Source of the DNA: a bacterium
Lineage (GTDB): Bacteria; Planctomycetota; JAFGQW01
DNA length: 64,000 bases
Assembly: GCA_030426805.1 (NCBI GenBank)
Contig: JAUHXU010000001.1
Span: 232,501-296,500, forward strand
Reading direction: 5' to 3'
The position numbers and the translations under genes are program-made. Shown here in pieces: positions 28,021 through 36,003 of this stretch (position 1 is its first letter; each line of letters begins with the position of its first letter). The notes below the pieces were generated by a model. The model was given only the letters and a program-made list of their open reading frames with translations. It did no database searches and had not been told where the DNA came from.

Positions 28021-29174
28021 TCGTTCCAGTCCTCACGATAGCACGGGATGTTCACGACGCGCGTGAACAGCTCGCCCCAGACGACCGGTGCGCCTGCCTC
28101 GTGGCTGCCCTCGCGCGTGCCGAAGACGCCGCGCTGGACGATCTTCGCACGGGTGCCGCCCACCCGCTCGATCCGCATCAGTTCGGTCCCGCCGACGAGC
28201 ACGAACGCGCTGTTCTGGATCGCGAGGCCGCCCGGGCGGTCGACGCGCAGGCCCTTCTCGCCCAGGACCAGCCCGTCCCGCAGCTTCGCGGACATCGACG
28301 GGTCGCCCGGGCGCCCGACGACGAGCCGGACCCGCACGCGGCGCGGGTAGACGTCGTCGAGGTCCGACGTGAGCGAGCCCTTGCGGTAGAACTTGAAGTC
28401 CTGCAAGCGGCCGCGCGTCGAGTCCCAGACGCCGTCGGTGAACGCCTCGGCCCGGTCGTCGGCCCAGCGATCGGTGTGCTGGTCCCAGAACTCGAGGCCG
28501 AAGAAGAGGATCCCGTCGACGACCGGGGTCGCCCACGAGAGGAACTCGGCGTCCTGGATCACGTCGTCGTCGAAGAACGTGTTGCGCTCGCCGACCGGCG
28601 TCTGCGCGGCGCGCAACAGCGTCGTCGTGCCGTCATCCTGCTCCGGCAGCGCGGTCGCGAGGTAGGCGACCTCCATCAGCCCCGCCGGTGCACGGTAGTC
28701 CCGTTCGAGCGGTTCACCGTCCTGGTCGACGTCGGGCTTGAATCGGTAGACGTCCTTCGCGCCCGGCGCGAGGCCGCTGAAGCGCGTCGCCGGGTTCTGG
28801 AACTCGCCGCGGATCGTCCGCACGAAGCGGAGCCGCGAGCCGATCACGCCGAGCGGGCGTTTGCGCTCGTCCACGCGGTTGCCGCGGCGGTCCTTCTTCG
28901 GCATGTCCGGCCGGTCCGAGAGGAACATCGCGGCAGGCGTCGCCTCCTCGAAGCGCTGCGGCCGGAACGTGCACCGCAGGTCGGCGTCGATCCGGGAGAA
29001 CGCGAGCTGGGCGCGCTCGTAGAGATCCTGGCGTCGCTCCCCGGTGCGCCACATGTCGACGCCGCCACGGACGAACGAGTAGAGCACGAACGCGATCCCG
29101 AGGAACAGCGTCATCGCGATCAGCAGCTCGACGAGCGTGAAGCCCGCGCGGCGGATGTCGTTCGCGCGATCCAC
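28017..29174 (-). CDS. GspJ/PilW-like minor pseudopilin
   Basis: A 385-residue pseudopilin, longer than typical GspJ (about 200). The N terminus is RRAGFTLVELLIAMTLFLGI, with the prepilin cleavage site and Glu at +5. The rest is beta-rich, with FFGLEFWDQ and YPRRVRVRLVVGRP as in J/W proteins. Near the C terminus a module with VQRGVFGTREGSHEAGAPVV resembles units in the neighbouring giant K protein. The GTG start at 29174 overlaps the last base of the preceding TAG. Alternative earlier starts run through the upstream gene in another frame and were rejected. Confidence 0.88.
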   Translation of the reverse strand: MDRANDIRRAGFTLVELLIAMTLFLGIAFVLYSFVRGGVDMWRTGERRQDLYERAQLAFSRIDADLRCTFRPQRFEEATPAAMFLSDRPDMPKKDRRGNRVDERKRPLGVIGSRLRFVRTIRGEFQNPATRFSGLAPGAKDVYRFKPDVDQDGEPLERDYRAPAGLMEVAYLATALPEQDDGTTTLLRAAQTPVGERNTFFDDDVIQDAEFLSWATPVVDGILFFGLEFWDQHTDRWADDRAEAFTDGVWDSTRGRLQDFKFYRKGSLTSDLDDVYPRRVRVRLVVGRPGDPSMSAKLRDGLVLGEKGLRVDRPGGLAIQNSAFVLVGGTELMRIERVGGTRAKIVQRGVFGTREGSHEAGAPVVWGELFTRVVNIPCYREDWNE

Positions 29175-32100
29175 TACCGCCGCTCCTCCCGGAACAGCAC
29201 TTCGTTCGGCTGCACGTAGTCGACGCGGAACTTCGTCAGCCACGGCGTGTCCTTCCAGCCGTCGGCGTCGAAGTAGGCGCCGAACGCGCCGCTGCGGTAT
29301 TCGAGGAACACGCGCAGCTCGAGCAGGTCGGCCTGCATGTCGATCCGGTTCGGGTCGTCCTGGCCGCGCGGGTTCACGAACTCGAACAGCCCGTTCGTGC
29401 GGCCGTTGGGTTCGGAATCCCACGGCGCGCGACGGTCGACCCGCGCGAGCACGCGGATGTCGAGGTTCTTGTGCGGGAACTTCTCGCCCCAGCTCAAGCT
29501 CTTGAAGAACGCGCCGTGGCGGTGGATCGGGAACTGGAAGTAGCCCATCTCCGGGTTGTCCGCGTTGCGCGCCGCCCGGTCCCAGTAGCGGAACGGCAGC
29601 CGCAGCACGATCGCTCGCGCCGCGTGTCGCGCAGGCACGGTCCCGAAGCGGCCGCGGAAGATCCCGGCGCCGCCACCGTCGCGATCGGCCTCCTCGAGCC
29701 CCTCCTCGATCATCCGCTCGAGGTGCTCGCGGTCGACGCGCTGCGGCATCACGAACTCGTTGCGATTGCCGCGCGACGGATGCGTCGTGTAGCCGATCAC
29801 CTCGCGCACCTCGCCCGACGCGGCGCTGCCGAACACCGCGAAGTAGCCCTGGGGCGAGAAGCCGAGCGTCTCCTCGACCGTCACGGTCGACCCCTCGGCG
29901 CTCAACTCGCCCTGCAGGAAGGTCATCTCCATGTAGCTCAGGAAGAACGCCGTCTCCCCGTGGCTGTGCGGCTGCGGCTCGGTGCCGAACGCACCGCGAA
30001 TGCAGTCCTTCAGCACGAGTTCGGTGTTGTCGTCCTCGATGCCGCGGTAGATGACCAATTCCTCGCCGATCCGGATGCAGCCGCAGTCGCGGTCGTCGCG
30101 CGAGCGCTGCTCGTAGGTCTGGAAGCCGCCGTTGCGGCGGACGATCGGCGTTCGATCGCTCCGCGGCGCGGTCACGCCGTCGAAGTCGTAGAAGACGTCG
30201 GTGCGCAGCAGCCGGATCTCCGGCGTGTTCGCGTCGATCACGCGCTTCGCACGTGCGAGGCGCTGCTTGCGCGCCGCTTCCTCGCGGTCGTAGGCCTCCT
30301 GCGACAGGGCCGGCGAGATCGGGTCGAAGCGCTGCTTCCAATACTCGAGCGTGTACGGCGTCGAGATCAGCCGTCGCATCGTGCTGCGTGCGCCCCCGCC
30401 ACCGCGGCGGCTCTGATCGAACGCGAACGTCTCGATCTCGTCGACGACGCACGGCGACGACTCGCCACCGAACGTGCCGCCGACGATCACCCGGTTCGCC
30501 TCTGCCATCGGCAACTCGCCGCTCGGCGACTTGAGGATCCGCGTCACGCGCCGCGTGTCGAACGAGATCTGCGACAGCGTGCGATCGATCCCCGGGCGAC
30601 TGCGGCCTCGACCGCGTCCACCGCGACCGGCGCGAAGGTCCTCCAGCGTCGACTCCCAACGCCGGCCGACGTTCTTCCGGAAACCGACGAAGTGGCCCTT
30701 CGATTGGATGCGGCTCGCCTGCCCCCACGCGATGCCGCAATTGCGGTTCGGCGCCGCGTGCGACACCGTATGCCGCTCCTTCGTCTTGCCGGTGTCGTCG
30801 ATCAGCGTGACGACGTCCTCCGGCCCGGCGCTCGGCCGCTCGGTGCGGAAGACCTGCAGCACCTCGGTGTTGTTCGTCGCACCGTTGTCGATCGTGCCGT
30901 CACAGCCGCGGAAGCGGAACTGGTTCCGGACGCGCGCAAGGAACTCTTCGAGCGTCTCGAAGTTGTAGGGCGGGTTGTTCGGATCCTGGCCCTGTGCCGG
31001 TCGCCACGTGACTTGAATGTTCGGGGCGAGCGGCGTGAAGTCCGCCTCGGGAAGCGCGGCGCGTTGCGACGCGATCCAAAGCCGCTGGAGATCGGGCCAG
31101 TTCGTGCGAGCGAGGTAGCCGCCGGTCCCCTCGCGGAGGATCTCGTCGTAGCGCACCCACTCGGGGGTTCCCTGGGCGCCGCTCATGATCTGGACGCGCT
31201 CGCTGACGTTCGTCTGGCCGGGGTCGAGGAAGTCGTTCGTCGACGAGACCTGGAGGCTGACCGGGAACACGTAGGTCCCGATCACCCGCAGTGTGTTCTG
31301 CGTGTTGGGGAATGAGACCCGGAACGGGTTCAGGAACTCCTTCGGCGTCGTCCAGTCGTTCTCGTCGCCGCCCATCGTCTCGGTCATCCGGGGCGTCTCG
31401 ACGCCACGCGTGACCCCGCGCAGTTCGTCGTTGACGAGGCTCGTGTAGTAGACGAGTTCGAGTCCGCCGACCCAGCGCGTCGTCGCCGGCTGCGGCGGAT
31501 TCGTCTGGGCGGCGACCGGGATCTCCCACCGCGGGGACGCGATCAGCGCGTACCCGGTCTCTTGGAAGCCGCCGGAGGTTCCCTTGCGCAGCTTGATCAC
31601 GGTCGCGTCTTCCGGGAGACCGAACGCCCCCGGGATGTTCCGCGACGGATCGGCGCCCTCGAGGATGCCCGGTTCCCAGCGGCCCCAACCGGCCGGCGCG
31701 CCGGCGATGCGGCCGGACGTCTGCGGGATGTCGGACTGCAGGCCGTTGGCGTAGCCGTAGAGCGTCACCGCCGCGCCGTCGGGGTGGGTCCACGTCTCGT
31801 CGGTGTCGTTGCGCGAGCCGCGACCGCGCTTGACGACCGCGCCGTTGGTCTCGGCGACGACGCGGAACGCGTTCTCGGTCTTGCCGGAGTATTCGATCTT
31901 CTCCTCGCCGACCAGCAGCACGCCGCGGCTCGGAAACTCCTTCGTGCTCTCGACGCGAATCGTCGTGTCGTTCTCGCTCAGGCCGCCGACCAGGCGCGTC
32001 AGGAATCGATGCCGCTGCTGGTCCTGCCCGCGATACGGCACGCCGTCGACGATGATCTGCATCTGATCCGGTCGCGAGCCCGCGACGATGCACGCGATGT

Positions 32101-34270
32101 GGTAGTTCGTGTAGGCGCGCATCACAATCGGGAAGTAGGCGCGGCAGATCGTGTTCTCGTCGTTCAGGCCGGCGTCGGCCACCTCGAGCACGAGCTGCTT
32201 CTTCTCGTTGTCGTAGTAGAGCTCGACCTTGTCGGAGCGGCTGTTCTCGCCGATGCCGAAGATGTAGTGACGCCCGGCCTGCCCGCTCTCCCAGCGCGGC
32301 TGATACCACAGGCCGATCGACGTCGCCGCCATGCCGCTGCCGCCGCGACCGCCGCGCCGGCGACCGAAGCGACCGCTCCGCATGCCGACCGTCATCGGGC
32401 CGTCGCTCAGGATGCGCCCCTCGATGTCCTCGTTGTTGTCGAAGTGCTCGACGCCGATCCGCATCGGGTTGAACGCGCCGCGGAACGCCTGGAGATCGTC
32501 GGCGGTCCGGGTCGGACGGTAGCGAACGCTGCCCTCGTCCTCCCCCTCGCTGCCGGTCTTCTTGCGCGACGCCCAGACGCTCTTCTCATCGCGCCCCTGA
32601 CGCTCGCGTCGCTGGTTGCGCACGTAGCCCTGAAGCTGCTTCAGCGCGCGGTTCGGCGGGTCGAAGACCGGCGGATCCTGCGGCGCGCGCTGCCACTCGA
32701 CGTTGACCGGATAGGTCTGCACGAAGCGGCTGTAGCGGCCCGGCGTCAGGTTGCGCTCGAAGTCGAACTGCGTGTCGAGGAACTCGGTCAACAGCTCGGG
32801 CGACGCGACGCTGACGACCTTCTTCGAGCGGGCCCGGGCGAGCTCGACGCCGGCCGCGTTGTTGCGACTGACGTTCGTCTCGACCTGGTAGGCGCCGAGC
32901 GAGCGGAAGATCAACCGGTGCGTGCCGCCCTTCAGGAACGTGATCATCGGGCTGTCGAAGAAGCACTGGTAGATCGCGCTCCGCAGGTTTCGCGTGACCT
33001 CTTCCTCTTCGAGCGCCGGCTCGAAGACGCGATCCAGCACGTCCTGCTCGTCTTCGAGCGGCCGCTCCTTGCGCGCCGCGACGATCCGCTTGATCAGCTT
33101 GCCCGCGACCTCGGCGTCGACCTCTTCGTTCTGCGATTCGCCCGCGAGCCCGACGAGCAGCGCCTTCAGCACCGGCTCGGACGCGGTGTTGACGTTGATC
33201 GGATAGCGGACCTCGGACTCGATCCACGATTTCGAGCCGAACCACTCGCGCCCGCGGAAGACGAAGTCGTCGACGAGCGTGCGGTGGTTGCCCCAGCGTG
33301 CGGCACCGTCGTGGCTCGAGTAGACCGTCAGATAGGGCATCACCCGTTCGATTTCCTCGGGCCGGAAGCCCGGGATGCCGAGGTCGACGATCCGCCGGAT
33401 CGCCGACACGGTCGGGTAGCGGTAGCACTTGCCCGGCTCGCGCAACACGCGATACATGTTGATCGCGAAGACGCGCGCATCGATCACCGGCTCGCCGCCG
33501 CGGTGGGCCGCCGCGGCCGTGAAGCCGGACGAGATCTCGACGCTCCCGCCGCGGCCGGAGAAGATCGTCCGCCGCCCCGCCGACACGCGACTGACGACAC
33601 CGTAGTCGGTGCGCAGGCCGTCGCTGATCTTGATCAGCCCACCGGGCTGGAAGTAGAACGACTCCGACACGCCGATGCGCGCAGGCTCCTCGTCGACCGC
33701 GTTGATCCCGCGCTCACACCCGGTCAGCGCGTTCAGGCTGATGCCGCTGTACTTGATCAGCTCGGCGCCGACGACGACGTAGCCGCCGTTCGGGTCGAAC
33801 CCGCTGACGTCCTCGAGCGCGATCTCGGTGTCGTCGTCGCTGACGTTGTCGTCGAGCTTGGAACGGCCGCCGAACAGGTTCGCGAGTGCGAACGGCGACG
33901 CGGCGTTGATGTTGATCTTGGCTTGCTCGTCCTCGACGCGCGCACTCCAGATGCTCCCGCGCGGGTTCGCCACGCCGTCGAGATCGCCGACGCCGTCGAG
34001 CGTCTCCGCCGCGACGATCTCCTCGATGCCGTCCACGTACGGCGTCTTGTCGTAGCGCGGGTGCGTTTGACGCAGCTTCGCCATCACGTGGTTCGTCAGG
34101 CTCTGCTCGTCGACCTGGGCACGGTCGGCGCTGTCGTGCACGACCGTCGCGACCTGGTGGTTCAGCATGTTCGATGCAAACGGGGTCGCGATCAGCAGCA
34201 GCGCCATCAGGACGACGATCACGAGGATCAGGGCAATGCCCCGCTCCTCTGCGCGGTCGGTTCGTCTCAT
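29174..34270 (-). CDS. Giant GspK-like minor pseudopilin (1,698 residues)
   Basis: GspK caps the pseudopilus tip in type II secretion and is normally about 300-350 residues. This protein starts ERGIALILVIVVLMALLLI, a prepilin-type helix without Glu at +5, as is typical of K. It retains K-like segments (EDEQAKININAASPFALANL and YPINVNTASEPVLKALL, with helix-hairpin-helix-type spacing) in the first 450 residues. Beyond that, a LamG/concanavalin-like segment lies at roughly 640-760 (SIGLWYQPRWESG, YTNYHIACIV). Several short beta modules follow the pattern G-E-E/E-x-I-x-Y-S ... R-G-x-F-G-T ... H-x-x-G. The ribosome-binding site GGAGACGGC is good. No frameshift was seen: the frame is open throughout. 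Binding-tip or adhesin function is inferred. Confidence 0.8.
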   Translation of the reverse strand: MRRTDRAEERGIALILVIVVLMALLLIATPFASNMLNHQVATVVHDSADRAQVDEQSLTNHVMAKLRQTHPRYDKTPYVDGIEEIVAAETLDGVGDLDGVANPRGSIWSARVEDEQAKININAASPFALANLFGGRSKLDDNVSDDDTEIALEDVSGFDPNGGYVVVGAELIKYSGISLNALTGCERGINAVDEEPARIGVSESFYFQPGGLIKISDGLRTDYGVVSRVSAGRRTIFSGRGGSVEISSGFTAAAAHRGGEPVIDARVFAINMYRVLREPGKCYRYPTVSAIRRIVDLGIPGFRPEEIERVMPYLTVYSSHDGAARWGNHRTLVDDFVFRGREWFGSKSWIESEVRYPINVNTASEPVLKALLVGLAGESQNEEVDAEVAGKLIKRIVAARKERPLEDEQDVLDRVFEPALEEEEVTRNLRSAIYQCFFDSPMITFLKGGTHRLIFRSLGAYQVETNVSRNNAAGVELARARSKKVVSVASPELLTEFLDTQFDFERNLTPGRYSRFVQTYPVNVEWQRAPQDPPVFDPPNRALKQLQGYVRNQRRERQGRDEKSVWASRKKTGSEGEDEGSVRYRPTRTADDLQAFRGAFNPMRIGVEHFDNNEDIEGRILSDGPMTVGMRSGRFGRRRGGRGGSGMAATSIGLWYQPRWESGQAGRHYIFGIGENSRSDKVELYYDNEKKQLVLEVADAGLNDENTICRAYFPIVMRAYTNYHIACIVAGSRPDQMQIIVDGVPYRGQDQQRHRFLTRLVGGLSENDTTIRVESTKEFPSRGVLLVGEEKIEYSGKTENAFRVVAETNGAVVKRGRGSRNDTDETWTHPDGAAVTLYGYANGLQSDIPQTSGRIAGAPAGWGRWEPGILEGADPSRNIPGAFGLPEDATVIKLRKGTSGGFQETGYALIASPRWEIPVAAQTNPPQPATTRWVGGLELVYYTSLVNDELRGVTRGVETPRMTETMGGDENDWTTPKEFLNPFRVSFPNTQNTLRVIGTYVFPVSLQVSSTNDFLDPGQTNVSERVQIMSGAQGTPEWVRYDEILREGTGGYLARTNWPDLQRLWIASQRAALPEADFTPLAPNIQVTWRPAQGQDPNNPPYNFETLEEFLARVRNQFRFRGCDGTIDNGATNNTEVLQVFRTERPSAGPEDVVTLIDDTGKTKERHTVSHAAPNRNCGIAWGQASRIQSKGHFVGFRKNVGRRWESTLEDLRAGRGGRGRGRSRPGIDRTLSQISFDTRRVTRILKSPSGELPMAEANRVIVGGTFGGESSPCVVDEIETFAFDQSRRGGGGARSTMRRLISTPYTLEYWKQRFDPISPALSQEAYDREEAARKQRLARAKRVIDANTPEIRLLRTDVFYDFDGVTAPRSDRTPIVRRNGGFQTYEQRSRDDRDCGCIRIGEELVIYRGIEDDNTELVLKDCIRGAFGTEPQPHSHGETAFFLSYMEMTFLQGELSAEGSTVTVEETLGFSPQGYFAVFGSAASGEVREVIGYTTHPSRGNRNEFVMPQRVDREHLERMIEEGLEEADRDGGGAGIFRGRFGTVPARHAARAIVLRLPFRYWDRAARNADNPEMGYFQFPIHRHGAFFKSLSWGEKFPHKNLDIRVLARVDRRAPWDSEPNGRTNGLFEFVNPRGQDDPNRIDMQADLLELRVFLEYRSGAFGAYFDADGWKDTPWLTKFRVDYVQPNEVLFREERR

Positions 34271-34331
34271 GCCGTCTCCTCCCTCGTCGAGGCGCCGCGA
34301 ATCGCGGCGCGGTCCTGACCCCGGTCCGTCG

Positions 34332-35363
34332 TCACTCGATCACCTTCACGTGTCCGAGTTGTCCGACGGTGATTTTCACGCGCCGTCCCGCCTCGCTCTC
34401 GAGCAGGATCTGCGCAGGTTGATTGTGGTAACGCGGGTCGAGCGCGCCGTCGGCGTTGAACCGAATCACCGGCGTGCCGCCGCGGAGTTTCACGTCGCTG
34501 CCGAGGTCGCCGCCGTCGCCGGGGCCGAGCACACCTAGCCGCAGGCCGTCGACGCGGCCGCGAATGCCCCCGGTCGACGCGCCGATCGTCAGCGCCTCCT
34601 CGGACCGACCGAGCGTGCGCCGCTCCTGCGACGACCCGACCGGCCGGTAGTCGATGAAGACGCGCACCTCGACACGGTCGTAGTAGAGTCCGACACGCAC
34701 CCACTTGCCGATCGGCACGAGGTCGTCACCGGAGTCCGCCTGGGTGCGCAGCAGCCCCTCGGTGCCGCCGTTCTCGCCGACCCCGACGAAGCCGACCAGT
34801 TCGCCGCTCGCGCCGATGCCGAGTCCGAACGCCTCGCCCTTCTGCACGATCACGCCGGTCCGCCGTTCCTCGAGGAAGACGTCGGCGCTCACCGAAACGC
34901 CCCACTCCGACTCGAACGACGCGGAATGACCGAGATCGACGAACGAGCCGGCGCTGCCGTCCAGGCGCACGCAGCCGCCGACGCAACCGTTTGCGTCGGC
35001 CTCGACGCCCCCGGAGAAGCGCACCGGCATGTCGAACGCACCCGTCGAGACGGAGCGCGCATCCCCGCCGACCGGCTCGAGGTGCCATTGACCGACGACC
35101 CGCTCGAGCAACCCGACGACGCGGTTTTCCTTCGTGTCGACGATCACGGTGCCGACGGTGCCATAGGTCCGTGCCCAGTCGCGGATCACGCGGATCAACG
35201 ACCGCACGCCGGCGGCGCTGTTGTTCGCCGCGTTGACGAGGCTGAACTTGCCGAACACGCCGATGCCCATGCCCATCGCGAGCGCGATGATCATGAAGAC
35301 GACGAGCAATTCGAGCAGCGTCGTGCCTCGTTCGTGCGTGCGGTCGGTTCGGCGACTACCCAC
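34332..35363 (-). CDS. GspH-like pseudopilin with LamG/concanavalin-like domain
   Basis: A 343-residue protein, about twice the usual GspH. The N terminus ERGTTLLELLVVFMIIALAM has a prepilin-type site with Glu at +5. SAAGVRSLIRVIRDWARTYG then resembles the GspH helix. The segment from about 120 to 280 (GGCVRLDGSAGSFVDLGHSA, WVRVGLYYDRVEVRVFIDYR, GASTGGIRGRVDGLRLG) reads like a LamG/concanavalin jelly roll inserted in the globular region. The GTG start at 35363 is supported by coupling to gspG, which ends 3 bases upstream. Ligand unknown. Confidence 0.78.
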   Translation of the reverse strand: MGSRRTDRTHERGTTLLELLVVFMIIALAMGMGIGVFGKFSLVNAANNSAAGVRSLIRVIRDWARTYGTVGTVIVDTKENRVVGLLERVVGQWHLEPVGGDARSVSTGAFDMPVRFSGGVEADANGCVGGCVRLDGSAGSFVDLGHSASFESEWGVSVSADVFLEERRTGVIVQKGEAFGLGIGASGELVGFVGVGENGGTEGLLRTQADSGDDLVPIGKWVRVGLYYDRVEVRVFIDYRPVGSSQERRTLGRSEEALTIGASTGGIRGRVDGLRLGVLGPGDGGDLGSDVKLRGGTPVIRFNADGALDPRYHNQPAQILLESEAGRRVKITVGQLGHVKVIE

Positions 35364-35366
35364 GGT

Positions 35367-36002
35367 CTACTTCGAGCTCCAACTCACGACGTCGTCGTCG
35401 GTGCCGAACTCCTCGTCCGGGCCGAGACTGATGATCTGAAAGCCGTCGAGCGCGCCGGCGAACCCGCCGGTCTTCGCACTGATGATCGGCGAGACCTCGA
35501 TCGTCGTGCCGTCCTGGCGCGTGTAACGGACGCTCTTCTTGCCGTCCTCCTCGAAGTCCCGGAGGCGGAAGTAGACCAGCGGGTTGAACCACGCGTCGAC
35601 GTACTCGAAGAACTGCTTCGACTTGCCGAACGTCATCTTCTTGGGGTCCCGGTCGCCGTCGAGGTTCTCGAGGCGATCCTCGTCGTCGAACGGGTTCAGC
35701 TCGGAGTCTTCGGCGCCGAGCGTCGCGACGAGTGCTTCGATGCCCTCGTTCAGGTCGTTCGTCGACTCGAAGCCCGCGAGCGCGAGCCGACTGGGCGGCG
35801 CGTCGCCGAACTTGGGCGAGTTCATCCGGTGCTTCACGGCGACGCGGATCTGCTGGATCAGCGCGCCGGTCGTCTTGCGTTCGGCCGACTCGCGCGACTT
35901 GAACAGCACCGGTGTCGCGACCGTGAGCAGCGCGGCGAGGATGCCGAGCACGATCAGGATCTCGATCAGCGTGAAGCCGCCATTGCGGGGTTCGGTTGCC
36001 AT
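35367..36002 (-). CDS. GspG-like major pseudopilin
   Basis: A 211-residue pseudopilin. The N terminus NGGFTLIEILIVLGILAALL is a textbook type II prepilin site with Glu at +5. The C terminus has SLGPDEEFGTDDDVVSWSS, the Asp-rich calcium-loop pattern of GspG (GPDGxxGTxDDI). It is longer than typical GspG (about 140-150) through insertions in the middle. It leads the pseudopilin block (G-H-K-J-I order) and starts 1 base after the preceding stop. Confidence 0.93.
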   Translation of the reverse strand: MATEPRNGGFTLIEILIVLGILAALLTVATPVLFKSRESAERKTTGALIQQIRVAVKHRMNSPKFGDAPPSRLALAGFESTNDLNEGIEALVATLGAEDSELNPFDDEDRLENLDGDRDPKKMTFGKSKQFFEYVDAWFNPLVYFRLRDFEEDGKKSVRYTRQDGTTIEVSPIISAKTGGFAGALDGFQIISLGPDEEFGTDDDVVSWSSK

Positions 36003-36003
36003 G

